A stretch of 64,000 nucleotides of DNA from Salinicola socius (GTDB lineage: Bacteria; Pseudomonadota; Gammaproteobacteria; Pseudomonadales; Halomonadaceae): the NCBI RefSeq assembly GCF_001937195.1, contig NZ_MSDO01000005.1, forward strand, positions 62,001 to 126,000, in the 5' to 3' direction. The notes under the pieces were generated by a model. That model saw only the letters and a list, made by a program, of their open reading frames with translations, made no database searches and was not told the origin of the DNA. Position numbers and translations under genes: made by a program. Positions 49,528 through 59,481 of the stretch are shown in pieces (position 1 is the first letter of the stretch; every line of letters begins with the position of its first letter).

Positions 49528-50510
49528 GACATTTCGAATACGCCCGCGCCGACAGCGCGCAGCAGGCGGTGGCGGCTCACGGCAGCGACCGCGAGATCTC
49601 CTTTCTCGCCGGCGGTACGACGCTGCTGGATCTGGTCAAGCTCGACGTCATGCAGCCCGACAAGATCGTCGACATCAACGGTGTCGCCCTCGACGAGATC
49701 GAGCGACTCGACGATGGCCGCCTGCGTATCGGCGCGATGGTGACCAACACCGCCCTGGCGCGGGACAAGCGCGTGGTCGATGACTACGCCGTGCTGTCCC
49801 AGGCGCTACTGGCGGGTGCGTCGACGCAGCTGCGCAACAAGGCCACCACCGGCGGCAACGTCATGCAGCGGGTGCGCTGTCCCTATTTCCGCGATGGGGT
49901 TTCCGACTGCAACAAGCGCGAGCCCGGCAGCGGCTGCGCGGCGATCGGCGGCGTCAACCGCACCGTTCACGCCGTGCTGGGCACCAGCGACGCCTGCATC
50001 GCCACGCATCCCTCGGACATGTGCGTGGCGATGGCCGCGATCGGCGCCACCGTCGAGGTTCAGGGGCCGGAAGGCGCGCGCGAGATCGACTTCGCCGACT
50101 TTCATCTGCTGCCCGGCAAGACGCCGGCGCGAGAGCACGCGCTGGAACCGGGTGAGCTGATCACCCACGTCGTTCTCGACGCGCCGCTCGAGGGCAGCCG
50201 CTCGGCCTATCTCAAGCTGCGCGACCGCCAGTCCTATCAGTTCGCCCTCGCCTCCAGCGCGGTGATCGTGCGGATGGATGGCGACACCATTGCGGATGCC
50301 CGCGTGGCCATGGGCGGCGTGGGTACCAAGCCGTGGCGCGCGCCGGAGGTGGAAGCGGCGCTGAAGGGCAGGGCCGCGAGCGAGCAGCTCTTTGCCGATG
50401 CCGCCAAGCTCGCTTTCGAGAATGCCATCGCCTACGCCCACAACGGCTACAAGATTCCGCTCGGCCAGCAGGCCATCGTGCGCAATCTTTCCGACCTGAC
50501 CGCCGCCTGA
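49524..50510 (+). CDS. paoB: Aldehyde oxidoreductase FAD subunit (PaoB type)
   Basis: The 328-residue protein has the FAD-binding blocks ISFLAGGTTLLDLVKLDVMQP and LRIGAMVTNTALA, QLRNKATTGGNVMQR, then RCPYFRDGVSDCNKREPGSGC. The cysteines in this last stretch match the extra 4Fe-4S cluster of PaoB-like proteins. It lacks its own signal and would be exported with PaoA as a folded complex (known for E. coli PaoABC). Confidence 0.93.
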   Translation: MRHFEYARADSAQQAVAAHGSDREISFLAGGTTLLDLVKLDVMQPDKIVDINGVALDEIERLDDGRLRIGAMVTNTALARDKRVVDDYAVLSQALLAGASTQLRNKATTGGNVMQRVRCPYFRDGVSDCNKREPGSGCAAIGGVNRTVHAVLGTSDACIATHPSDMCVAMAAIGATVEVQGPEGAREIDFADFHLLPGKTPAREHALEPGELITHVVLDAPLEGSRSAYLKLRDRQSYQFALASSAVIVRMDGDTIADARVAMGGVGTKPWRAPEVEAALKGRAASEQLFADAAKLAFENAIAYAHNGYKIPLGQQAIVRNLSDLTAA

Positions 50511-50532
50511 TCGCTTGCGAGGAGAATCGAAC

Positions 50533-52758
50533 ATGAGCGACAAACAGCAAAGCATCATCGGTGCGGGTGTGCCGCGTATCGACGGCCCGGACAAGCTCTC
50601 CGGCCGCGCCAACTATGCAGCCGACAACCTGCCGCCCAATCTGGCCTACGGCTACGGCGTCTTCAGCACCATCGCCAGTGGCAAGGTTTCGCAGTTGAGC
50701 GTCGACGAAGCCCGCAAGATGCCCGGCGTCGTCGATATCTTCCACCACAGCCACTTCCCGACGCTGTACCACACGCCATCGAGCTTCGCCCAGGGCAACA
50801 AGGTCGAGGAGACCCGGCTGCCGTTCGAGGACGAACGCGTCTACTACGAAGGGCAGTTCGTGGCACTGGTGATCGCAGACACCTTCGAGAATGCGCGAGC
50901 GGCGGCGCGGCGGGTCAAGGTGACTTACTCGACCGACCAGGCCGTGGCCAATCTCGACCAGGGCGTCGAGGCCAACGGCACCCAGGCCGGCAGCGGCAAT
51001 CATGATCGCGGAGACGCGGCCTCGGCGTTCGATAGCGCGGCGGCCACCATCGATGTGACCTACCGCACGCCGGTGGAGACCCACAATCCGATGGAGATGC
51101 ACGCTTCCACCGCCTGGTGGGACGACGAGCATCTGACGATCTTCGATGCCTCCCAGGGCGTGGTGGTGGCGCGCAACGCGCTCTCCAAGATCTTCGCCAT
51201 GCCGCCGGAGCGGATCACCGTGCACGCGCCCTACATCGGCTCCGGTTTCGGCAGCAAGCTGTGGACCTGGCCGCACGCCATCGCCACGGCGGCGGTGTCC
51301 CGGGAACTCGGGCGTCCGGTACAGCTCGTCGTGCCGCGTCAGCAAATGTTCACCACCACCGGGCATCGGCCGGAAACGCGTCAGCGCCTGCGCCTGGCGA
51401 CGGACGGGAACGGCAAGCTGGTGTCGCTGCGTCATGAAGCGATCAACACCACGTCCTATACCGATCAGTACGTCGAGACCTGCGGCAGCGTGACCAAGAG
51501 TCTCTACCGCTGTCCTAACCTTACGGTCAGCCACGAAACCACCCAGGTGAATCGCGGCACGCCGACCTCGATGCGCGCACCGGGCGCCGCGCCGGGGCTG
51601 TTCGCACTGGAATCGGCGATCGACGAGATGGCTGACGCTGCCGGTGTCGACCCGGTGCAGTTCCGGCTCGACAACTACGCCGAGCGCGACGAGAGCCAGG
51701 ATCTGGATTTCTCCAGCAACCATATCGTCGAAGCGACGAACCGGGCGGCGGAGAAGTTTGGCTGGGCCGACCGCAATCCCGAGATCGGCAGCATGCGCAA
51801 GGGGCGTGAGATCGTCGGCTACGGCATGGCCGCGTGCAACTGGGAAGCGCTGAAGCGTCCATGCGACGCGCGGGTCTCGATCCGTGCCGACGGTACGGCG
51901 TTTGCCTCCTGCGCCACCCAGGATATCGGCACCGGCACTTACACCATCGTCGCCCAGGCGGTCAGCGACGTGACCGGCATCCCCATCGATCGCATCACCG
52001 TCAAGCTGGGGGACTCCTCCTATCCGGACGGGCCGGTTTCCGGCGGCTCCTGGGCGACGGCGACCACGCTGCCGGCCATCGCCGGGGCGGCGCGCAAGGC
52101 GCTCGACGAGATCAAGCGCTATGCCACCGGCAGCAATGGCGTCTTCGCCGGGGCGTCCGGCGACGATCTGGAAGTCGCGGACGGCGGCCTGCGCAGCGCC
52201 GACGGCAAGCTGGTGAGCTTTGCCGACATTCTGGAAGCCGGTCGCTACGGCAGCGCCGATGGGGAAGCGCATACCGAGGCGGCCGATTCGAAATACTCCT
52301 ACCGCTCCTTCGGCGCCCACTTCGTCGAGGTGCGCTGGGATCCGGGTATCTCGCATCTGCGGGTGGCGCGGGTGGTCAGCGCCATCGACGTGGGCCGCGT
52401 GATCAACGAAACCACCGCGCGCAATCAGGTCGAAGGCGCCGTGGTGATGGGCATCGGCATGGGCCTGTTCGAAGCGACCGAATATGACCAGCGCAACGCC
52501 CGCCCGGTCAACAACGACTACGCCGAATACGTGGTGCCGGTGCACGCCGACCAGCCGGAAATCGACGTGATCCTGCTCGATCACCCGGATCTGGCGTTCA
52601 ATGAGTACGGCGCCCGCGGCATCGGCGAGATCGGCGTCACCGGCTTGGCGGCCGCCATCGCCAACGCGGTCCATCACGCCACCGGCAAGCGTATCCGCGA
52701 ACTGCCGATCACCCTCGACAAGCTGATGGACGACGTGCCCCAGGCACGAAGTGCTTAG
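50533..52758 (+). CDS. paoC: Aldehyde oxidoreductase molybdenum subunit (PaoC type)
   Basis: ATG 50533 with GGAG upstream gives 741 residues. Family blocks are GAGVPRIDGPDKLSGRANYA, YIGSGFGSKLWTWPHAIA, TSMRAPGAAPGLFALE, GTGTYTIVAQ, and GARGIGEIGVTG with the catalytic Glu near the C-terminus. It holds the molybdenum cofactor, probably the cytosine dinucleotide form, and oxidises aldehydes. A PaoD-like cofactor-insertion chaperone is not in this operon. Confidence 0.94.
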   Translation: MSDKQQSIIGAGVPRIDGPDKLSGRANYAADNLPPNLAYGYGVFSTIASGKVSQLSVDEARKMPGVVDIFHHSHFPTLYHTPSSFAQGNKVEETRLPFEDERVYYEGQFVALVIADTFENARAAARRVKVTYSTDQAVANLDQGVEANGTQAGSGNHDRGDAASAFDSAAATIDVTYRTPVETHNPMEMHASTAWWDDEHLTIFDASQGVVVARNALSKIFAMPPERITVHAPYIGSGFGSKLWTWPHAIATAAVSRELGRPVQLVVPRQQMFTTTGHRPETRQRLRLATDGNGKLVSLRHEAINTTSYTDQYVETCGSVTKSLYRCPNLTVSHETTQVNRGTPTSMRAPGAAPGLFALESAIDEMADAAGVDPVQFRLDNYAERDESQDLDFSSNHIVEATNRAAEKFGWADRNPEIGSMRKGREIVGYGMAACNWEALKRPCDARVSIRADGTAFASCATQDIGTGTYTIVAQAVSDVTGIPIDRITVKLGDSSYPDGPVSGGSWATATTLPAIAGAARKALDEIKRYATGSNGVFAGASGDDLEVADGGLRSADGKLVSFADILEAGRYGSADGEAHTEAADSKYSYRSFGAHFVEVRWDPGISHLRVARVVSAIDVGRVINETTARNQVEGAVVMGIGMGLFEATEYDQRNARPVNNDYAEYVVPVHADQPEIDVILLDHPDLAFNEYGARGIGEIGVTGLAAAIANAVHHATGKRIRELPITLDKLMDDVPQARSA

Positions 52759-52876
52759 TAGATGGAGGCGCGTAATAGATGGATCCGGAGTGCGTAATGA
52801 ATAAAAAGTTGCGAAGCGTGTAGTAGTAGACAGACAGATAGACCGACGCGAAGCGCTTGGTGTCCAGCGGCAAACG

Positions 52877-52923
52877 AAAGCCGCCGCCCTTTGAACATGA
52901 CAACCGGAGGGCGGCGGCTTTTT
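52877..52923. terminator. Bidirectional terminator after the first aldehyde oxidoreductase operon
   Basis: AAAGCCGCCGCCCT and AGGGCGGCGGCTTT form a 14-bp stem around a 19-base loop, followed by a T-run. It separates the operon from the leftward DUF302 gene. The 118 bp before it are made of degenerate short repeats (GTAATAGATGGA-like) without a gene. Confidence 0.88.
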
Positions 52924-52951
52924 CAGTCGCGCTGCGACTTCGGGTGCGACA

Positions 52952-53464
52952 CTACTGCTGCAATGTCGCTTCGACGAGCTTCCGCATCTCCTGCTGCAAC
53001 GGTTTGACCGCCGGGCAGTCGGCGGCGCCATGGCGTTCGGCGATCCAGGCGGGGTCGTTGTAGCCGAGCCAGGTCTGGTTGTCGTCGTCCTGCCAGATCA
53101 GCGCTTTCATCGGCAGGTCGATGCCGGCACTCGGCGCGCACTGGATCAGCGGTGTACCGCTCTTGGGATCGCCGAAGATGATGACCTCGTTGGGCAGCAG
53201 CGCCATGCTGCGAGACATCGCGCTCTGACGATGATCGACACGGGCGAACACGGTCATGCCGCTGGTGCGCACCTGTTCGGCGAACCGGGTGGCGGTGTCG
53301 TGAACGCTGGCGTCGCTCCTGGCGACGATCAGCCCCGGCACCGAGGGCGCTGTGTCTCCCGAAGCTGTCGACTCGGGCGCTTGGGCCGATGCGGAATTGG
53401 CCAACCCCAATAGCGCGGCGGCGAACAACGCGGCACGTGCCGAGTGGGCGAGGAATCGAGGCAT
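52952..53464 (-). CDS. DUF302 exported protein
   Basis: The 170-residue protein has a signal peptide (RAALFAAALLGLANSASAQ) and the DUF302 core: SVHDTATRFAEQVRTSGMTVFARVDH, NEVIIFGDPKSGTPLIQCAP and LPMKALIWQDDDNQTWLGYNDP. Structure known for the family is a small alpha/beta homodimer; the role is unclear. Confidence 0.9.
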   Translation of the reverse strand: MPRFLAHSARAALFAAALLGLANSASAQAPESTASGDTAPSVPGLIVARSDASVHDTATRFAEQVRTSGMTVFARVDHRQSAMSRSMALLPNEVIIFGDPKSGTPLIQCAPSAGIDLPMKALIWQDDDNQTWLGYNDPAWIAERHGAADCPAVKPLQQEMRKLVEATLQQ

Positions 53465-53523
53465 GCGAAGTCTCCAGGTATTGATATCTGTCGGCGTGTT
53501 GAAGGTATCGGTCAGTGATGCGA

Positions 53524-55242
53524 TCAGTGATGTGCCGCGCCCTGGTCGCCGGTCAGCGCGGCCTCGGCGAGATCGACCTCGCGGACCAGTTTACGCAGGA
53601 CGTTGTCGTTGATGCGATCGCGCTGTCGCAGCTTGTAGTACTGGCGGCGTTCGGCGCGCAATGCTTCCAGACGGGTGTCGCGCTCCAGCTGGCGTGAGGT
53701 GGCGAGCTGAGGCGTTGCCGTATCGGCCGAGTGCAGCGTCAGGCGTTCGCGATAGTAGTTCATCAACTGAGAGCTGATCTCGTTGAAGGCGAGGATCGTC
53801 TCGTCGTTGGTCTGGCTGCGCGCAAACTCGCCCGTGCGATCGTGATGGTAGCGTTCGATGCGATAGATCGCCGCCTCGGCCCCGGCGATGCGCGCCTTGC
53901 GCTCTTCCTCGAACTCATGGGTGTCATTGGGGATCTTCAGATTCCGCAGCACCAGCGGCAGCCCGATACTGCCGGTGATCAGCGTGAACAGGATCACCCC
54001 GGTGGCCAGGAAAATCATCAGCTCGCGGGCTGGGAAGTCGCTGCCGTCGTTCATCAGATGCGGCAGCGACAAGGCCGCGGCCAGGGTGATCGTGCCGCGG
54101 ATGCCGGCGAGTGTCGCCGCCAGCATCAGCTTCAGCGGAACGTGCCCGGTCCGATCCGGCGAGGGCAGACGCGGCTGGCGCTTGAGGATGGCCATCAATC
54201 GCGACAGCTCTCTACCCGTGGCGCTGGCGAGCCAGATCCAGACGAAGCGGGAGGCGAGCAGGGCGATCGAGATCGCCGCCACGTAACCCAGTAGGCGCAG
54301 AAACTCGTAGTCACCGATATCGTGCAGCGAATGATCCAGCGCGCCGCTGATGATCGCCGGCAGTTGGAAACCCAGCAGCAGAAAGACCAGTGCGTTGAGC
54401 ACGAACTCGAGCATCTCCCACACCGCCTGGGTCTGCATGCGGGTATGCAGCTGGCCGACGCGCTTGATGTCGGCGCGGTTCATCACCATGCCGGCGGCCA
54501 CGGCGGAGAGAATGCCGGACATGCCCAGGTGCTCCGCCAGCAGGTAGGCCGCGAAGGGAAGCAGCAGCACCAGCAGAATGACCTGCACCGTGGTGGCCTC
54601 GCCGAGATGTCGCTCGATCAGCCGCGTGCGCAGAACGTTGAAACCGAAAGCCAGCAGCCCGCCCACGACCAGGCCGCCGATCGAGATCAGCAGGAAGCTC
54701 CCGGCGGCATCGGTCAGCGAGAAGGTGCCGGTCAGTGCCGCCGCGACGGCGAACTTGAACGCTACCAGGCCGGAGGCGTCGTTCATCAACGACTCGCCCT
54801 CGAGAATTCTCATCAGTCGCGGCGGCACCGGCAGGCGTCCGGAGATCGACGATACCGCTACGGCATCGGTGGGCGAAAGAATCGCTGCCAATGCGAAGCA
54901 GATCGCCAGCGACAGCGTCGGAAACAGGACATGAATGAAAAAGCCGACGCCGACCACCGTGAACAGCACCAGCCCCAGGGCCAGGGCCAGGATCGGCCCG
55001 CGCAGAATCATGAATTCTCGTTGAGGGAATCGCCTGGCATCGGAGAACAGCAGCGGGGCAATGAACAGCAACAGGAAGATTTCCGGCTCGAGCTCGACAT
55101 GCAGCCCCGAGGCCGGCCAGGCCAGTACCGCGCCGAGGGCGATCTGGATCAGCGGTGTGGGCAGGGCGGGGACAAAGCGTGTAATGACCCCGGTCGCCGA
55201 GGCGACCAACAGCAAAATCAGAACCAGCAGCAGCGTATTCAT
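53524..55242 (-). CDS. Na+/H+ antiporter, CPA1 (NhaP-like) family
   Basis: ATG 55242 gives 572 residues with about 12 membrane segments and the transport motif region AAILSPTDAVAVSSI and LMNDASGLVAFKFA, where Asp residues of the ND/DD type bind the cation. The C-terminal 150 residues are a soluble helical domain (ERKARIAGAEAAIYRIERY, ERLTLHSADTAT). It helps a halophile with Na+ extrusion and pH balance. Confidence 0.92.
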   Translation of the reverse strand: MNTLLLVLILLLVASATGVITRFVPALPTPLIQIALGAVLAWPASGLHVELEPEIFLLLFIAPLLFSDARRFPQREFMILRGPILALALGLVLFTVVGVGFFIHVLFPTLSLAICFALAAILSPTDAVAVSSISGRLPVPPRLMRILEGESLMNDASGLVAFKFAVAAALTGTFSLTDAAGSFLLISIGGLVVGGLLAFGFNVLRTRLIERHLGEATTVQVILLVLLLPFAAYLLAEHLGMSGILSAVAAGMVMNRADIKRVGQLHTRMQTQAVWEMLEFVLNALVFLLLGFQLPAIISGALDHSLHDIGDYEFLRLLGYVAAISIALLASRFVWIWLASATGRELSRLMAILKRQPRLPSPDRTGHVPLKLMLAATLAGIRGTITLAAALSLPHLMNDGSDFPARELMIFLATGVILFTLITGSIGLPLVLRNLKIPNDTHEFEEERKARIAGAEAAIYRIERYHHDRTGEFARSQTNDETILAFNEISSQLMNYYRERLTLHSADTATPQLATSRQLERDTRLEALRAERRQYYKLRQRDRINDNVLRKLVREVDLAEAALTGDQGAAHH

Positions 55243-55697
55243 CGACCCGTTCAACCGGTAGACATTCGTTGGCCGACGAGCTTAACGGAAGTCGAACGCG
55301 CTGGGGCACGGTGCGACAAAATTTCTCGGCGCCGGGCCGGGCGAGATCCGGGCGGGGTGTCTATGCTGTTGTCGATGGATCGCCCCGGTGTCCTGACAAC
55401 ACCGGCTATCCGATGATTCTCGAGATGAACAACCGATCCGTCGGCCAGGCCTGCGGACTGTCATCGAACATCGTCACCCAGGATCTGAACAAAAGATCTG
55501 AGCAAAAGAACTGAGCTCGAGACGGTATCCAAGGATCTGAGCCAAAGACCGTAACCCGAGATCGTCGCCCCGCGTATCGCTGTCGATAACCCCATTGACG
55601 ACAACGGTGCTGGATAACGACGCCTGACAACGAACCGTGGCATGGCGCAGTGACGCGCCTCGCTGCCGCGGTTTTCGATTCCTGATGAGGAGCCGGC
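55243..55697. other. Intergenic region with degenerate direct repeats
   Basis: No gene is supported in this 455-bp gap between divergent genes. At 55481-55550 a unit like GATCTGAGCAAAAGA recurs about four times with changes (GATCTGAACAAAA, GATCTGAGCAAAAGA, ACTGAGC, GATCTGAGCCAAAGA). It may be a regulator-binding array or slipped-strand repeat upstream of the second aldehyde oxidoreductase operon. Confidence 0.5.
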
Positions 55698-56243
55698 ATG
55701 ATGGATGATTCCGTGCATTCCCGGACCGCGTTTTCCGAGACGCTGTCACTCAATCTGACGCTCAACGGCGAGCCGCTGACCCTGCAGGTCGCCCCCAACG
55801 CCGTGTTGCTGGACGTGTTGCGCGAACAGCTCGGGCTAGGTGGTACCAAGAAAGGCTGTGATCATGGCCAGTGCGGCGCCTGCACCGTGCAGGTCGATGG
55901 TCAGGCAATGAATTCCTGCCTGCGGCTGGCGGTGATGTGCGAAGGACAGCATGTCACCACCGTCGAAGGGCTGGCGCGAGACGGTGAGCTGCATCCGGTG
56001 CAGCAGAGCTTCCTCGAGTGCGACGCCTTCCAGTGCGGTTATTGCACGCCGGGTCAGATGATGTCGGCCTCGGCGCTGCTCGAGGATGATCGCATCGGCA
56101 CAGACGATGCATCGGTCAAGGAAGCCATGAGCGGCAATATCTGCCGTTGCGGCGCCTACAAGAACATTCTCGAAGCGATCCAGCAGGCCCGAGTGCAGTT
56201 GGCTCACGATGCGACCGCTCCCCGCAAGGAGGGCGTCGCATGA
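55698..56243 (+). CDS. Aldehyde oxidoreductase 2Fe-2S subunit without Tat signal (second operon)
   Basis: The 181-residue paralogue of the gene at 48835 has the same clusters (KKGCDHGQCGACTVQVDG, CGYCTPGQMM, GNICRCGAYKN) but starts directly at the ferredoxin domain with no twin-arginine signal. The complex is therefore probably cytoplasmic. Upstream GAGGAGCCGGC gives the ribosome site. It overlaps the FAD subunit gene by 4 bp. Confidence 0.93.
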   Translation: MMDDSVHSRTAFSETLSLNLTLNGEPLTLQVAPNAVLLDVLREQLGLGGTKKGCDHGQCGACTVQVDGQAMNSCLRLAVMCEGQHVTTVEGLARDGELHPVQQSFLECDAFQCGYCTPGQMMSASALLEDDRIGTDDASVKEAMSGNICRCGAYKNILEAIQQARVQLAHDATAPRKEGVA

Positions 56244-57250
56244 GAACTTTTGCCTATTCCCGTGCCGACAGCGTCGAACACGCCGCGCATCAGACGACGC
56301 CCACCGCGGCTTTCGTGGCAGGCGGCACCACGCTGCTGGATCTGGTCAAGCTCGATGTCATGCGCCCCAGCGAACTGGTCGATATCAATACGCTGCCGCT
56401 CAAGAACGTCGAATGGCTCGATGATGGCCGCCTCCAGATCGGCGCGTTGGTGACCAACACCGATCTGGCCCACCATCCCGAGGTCAAGCAGCACTATCCG
56501 GTGCTGTCGCAGGCGCTGCTGGCCGGCGCCTCGACCCAGTTGCGCAACATGGCGACCACGGCCGGCAACGTGATGCAGCGGACCCGTTGCCCTTACTATC
56601 GCGATCCCGCCGCGGCCTGCAATCGGCGTGAACCGGGCAGCGGTTGCGATGCCCGGCACGGTCTCAATCGGTTGAACGCCGTGCTGGGCGGCAGCGACGC
56701 ATGCGTCGCGGTGCACCCTTCCGACATGTGTGTCGCGATGGCCGCCATCGGTGCGACGCTGACCCTGAGCGGGCCACAGGGTGAGCGCGAAGTGGCGTTC
56801 CAGGATTTCCATCGTTTGCCCGGCGATACCCCGCACATCGAACATGATCTGGCCGATGGCGAGCTGATCACCGCCATCACGCTGGATCCGCCGCTGGCGC
56901 CGGCAGGGTCGTACTACCTCAAGCTTCGGGATCGGGCGTCGTACGAGTTCGCCCTGGCCTCGACGGCGGCGCAGCTGTCGCTGGATGGCGAGATGATCGG
57001 CGAGGCCCGGGTGGCGCTCGGCGGCGTCGGGACCAAGCCGTGGCGCTGCCCCGAGGCCGAAGCGGCGCTGGTCGGCCAACCCGCCGAGATGGCGACTTTC
57101 GAGCGTGCGGCGGACATTGCCCTGGGTGGGGCCACGCCGCTCGAGCACAACGCGTTCAAGATTCCGCTGGCGCGACAATCCATCATTCGTGCGCTGCGCG
57201 AGGCGACGCGTCTCGCCCGTCAGGGCGGAAAACAGGAGGGCCTGGCATGA
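56240..57250 (+). CDS. Aldehyde oxidoreductase FAD subunit (second operon)
   Basis: The 336-residue paralogue of the gene at 49524 keeps the FAD blocks (AFVAGGTTLLDLVKLDVMRP, QLRNMATTAGNVMQR) and the four-cysteine stretch RCPYYRDPAAACNRREPGSGC. ATG 56240 overlaps the upstream stop and its own stop overlaps the next start, so the three genes are translationally coupled. Confidence 0.93.
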   Translation: MRTFAYSRADSVEHAAHQTTPTAAFVAGGTTLLDLVKLDVMRPSELVDINTLPLKNVEWLDDGRLQIGALVTNTDLAHHPEVKQHYPVLSQALLAGASTQLRNMATTAGNVMQRTRCPYYRDPAAACNRREPGSGCDARHGLNRLNAVLGGSDACVAVHPSDMCVAMAAIGATLTLSGPQGEREVAFQDFHRLPGDTPHIEHDLADGELITAITLDPPLAPAGSYYLKLRDRASYEFALASTAAQLSLDGEMIGEARVALGGVGTKPWRCPEAEAALVGQPAEMATFERAADIALGGATPLEHNAFKIPLARQSIIRALREATRLARQGGKQEGLA

Positions 57251-59481
57251 ACGATTTGACCCAATCCGCATTTGCCAAGCCGCGCGTGGTCGGCCAGCGA
57301 ACGCCGCGGATCGACGGCGAATACAAACTGACCGGCCGGGCCGGCTACACCGGCGAACTGCTGGCCGAGGGCATGCGCTACGGCTATCCGGTGCCGGCGA
57401 CGATCGCCAACGGTGTGCTCGAATCGCTCGAACTCGATGACGCCCTGGCAATGCCGGGCGTGGTCGATATCCTCCACCACGGCCATTTCGAAAGCTTGCA
57501 CCGTTCGCCCAACTCCATGGCCCACGGCGACATGGTCAGCGAGGTGCGCCTGCCGTTCGAGGACGAGCGCATCTATTATCACGGCCAGTACGTGGCGCTC
57601 GTCGTGGCGGAAACCTTCGAACAGGCGCGGGCCGCCGCCCAGCGCGTCGTCGCTCGCTACCGGGAAGACGATGGGGCCGTGGTCGGGCTTCTGCACACCG
57701 ACACCCAGGGTGAACTGCAGGAGAGCGCGGGCACGTCCCGAGGAGACCCCGAGGCGGCGTTCGGGGGTGCCGAGGTGAAAATCGACTCGACCTACCAGAT
57801 CGCGGCCGAAAGTCATCTGCAGATGGAGATGCACGCGACGCTTGCCGAGTGGCGCGACGACGGCAAGCGCCTGGTGGTGCACGAATCGACCCAGGGCGTC
57901 TTCTTCCAGCGCAATGCGATGGCGCGCATCTTCGGTATCGCCCAGGAAAACCTCGAGGTCATCTCGCACTACATCGGTTCGGGCTTCGGCAACAAACTGT
58001 TCATGTGGCCCCATGCCGTAGCGACCGCCGTGGCGGCGCGTATGGTCGGCCGGCCGGTCAAGGTGGTGCTGCCACGCCAGCAGGACATGACCGGCGGCGG
58101 CAATCGCCCGGCTTCGCGTCAGCGCGTTCGCCTGGGCGCCGATCGCAGCGGCAAACTGACCTCGGTGATACACGACAGCACCACCGAGACATCATGGGTG
58201 CACCAATACGTCGATGCCTGCGGCAGCGCCACCCCGAGCTTCTATGCCTGCGACAACGTCTCGACCAGCCAGCGCGTGCTCGAAGTGAATCACGGCACGC
58301 CTTGCCCGATGCGCGCACCCGGTGAAGTCTCGGGTATCTTCGCGCTGGAAACGGCGATGGACGAACTGGCGGTCGAGCTGGGCATGGACCCGGTCGCGCT
58401 GCGCCAGAAGAACAACGCCGAGCAGGACCCGGCCAGCGGTCTGCCGTGGTCGAGCAAGCATCTCGACGAGTGCCTTACCAGTGCGGCCCGCCGGTTCGGC
58501 TGGGACAAGCGCGACCCGGCCATCGGCTCGATGCGCGACGGTGACGAGATCATCGGCTACGGCATGGCATCGTGCACCTGGTCCGCCGGGCGCCAGCCCT
58601 GCGAGGCGCGGGTCGAACTGCGCGCCGATGGCTCGCTGTTCGCCGCCTGCGGCACCCAGGATATCGGCACCGGCACCTACACCATCGTGGCGCAGGCCGT
58701 CGCCGAGCTGACCGGTACGGATCTTTCGCGTATCGAGGTCAAGCTGGGCGAGACCAGCCTGCCGGCCGGGCCGCTCTCGGGCGGCTCCATGGCGACAGCC
58801 ACGGTGCTACCGGCCGTGGCCGCCGCGGTGCGCGACGCGCTGGATGCGATCAAGGAAGTGGCGGTTGGCAGCGGCGGCGCGTTCGAAGGCAGCGATGCCG
58901 ACTCGCTTTCTGCCGAAGCGGGCGGCCTGACCGATGGCAAGCGTCGGGTGAGCTTCGCGGAGATTCTCGAGACCAGCAAGCTCTCGAGCGTCAATGGCAA
59001 GGGGAGCGCCGCGCCGGGCGACGAGCGAAGCGAGTACAGTTTCCGCTCGTTCGGCGCGCACTTCGTCGAGATCCGTATCGATCCCGAGATATCGCGCGTA
59101 CGCGTGGCCCGGGTGGTGTCCACGATCGACATCGGCCGGGCGATCAATCCACCGACGGCGCGCAATCAGGTCGAAGGCGGCATCGTCATGGGGCTCGGCA
59201 TGGGGCTTCTCGAAAAGCTCGACTACGACCCGCGTGACGCGCGGCTGATCAATGCCAACGTGGCCGACTACATCGTGCCGACGCATGCCGATGCGCCGGA
59301 GATCGACGTCGAACTGCTCGACTATCCGGACTTCAAGCACAATGAATTCGGGGGCCGTGGCGTCGGCGAGATCGGTCTCACCGGGGTGGCGCCAGCGATC
59401 GCCAACGCGATCTATCACGCCACCGGCAAGCGCTATCGGGACCTGCCGATCACGATAGAAGCGCTACTGGCTTCGTCCTGA
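57247..59481 (+). CDS. Aldehyde oxidoreductase molybdenum subunit (second operon)
   Basis: The 744-residue paralogue of the gene at 50533 has RTPRIDGEYKLTGRAGYTGE, YIGSGFGNKLFMWPHAVA, CPMRAPGEVSGIFALE and GGRGVGEIGLTG with the catalytic Glu. Differences in the substrate-channel region (for example TSWVHQYVDACGSATPSFYA) suggest another aldehyde or heterocycle. The last 18 bp overlap the convergent TetR gene. Confidence 0.93.
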   Translation: MNDLTQSAFAKPRVVGQRTPRIDGEYKLTGRAGYTGELLAEGMRYGYPVPATIANGVLESLELDDALAMPGVVDILHHGHFESLHRSPNSMAHGDMVSEVRLPFEDERIYYHGQYVALVVAETFEQARAAAQRVVARYREDDGAVVGLLHTDTQGELQESAGTSRGDPEAAFGGAEVKIDSTYQIAAESHLQMEMHATLAEWRDDGKRLVVHESTQGVFFQRNAMARIFGIAQENLEVISHYIGSGFGNKLFMWPHAVATAVAARMVGRPVKVVLPRQQDMTGGGNRPASRQRVRLGADRSGKLTSVIHDSTTETSWVHQYVDACGSATPSFYACDNVSTSQRVLEVNHGTPCPMRAPGEVSGIFALETAMDELAVELGMDPVALRQKNNAEQDPASGLPWSSKHLDECLTSAARRFGWDKRDPAIGSMRDGDEIIGYGMASCTWSAGRQPCEARVELRADGSLFAACGTQDIGTGTYTIVAQAVAELTGTDLSRIEVKLGETSLPAGPLSGGSMATATVLPAVAAAVRDALDAIKEVAVGSGGAFEGSDADSLSAEAGGLTDGKRRVSFAEILETSKLSSVNGKGSAAPGDERSEYSFRSFGAHFVEIRIDPEISRVRVARVVSTIDIGRAINPPTARNQVEGGIVMGLGMGLLEKLDYDPRDARLINANVADYIVPTHADAPEIDVELLDYPDFKHNEFGGRGVGEIGLTGVAPAIANAIYHATGKRYRDLPITIEALLASS

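Noticed and set aside
50212-53031. 939-codon open frame opposite the first aldehyde oxidoreductase operon
   Set aside because: It spans several real genes and intergenic DNA on the other strand. No domain or ribosome site.
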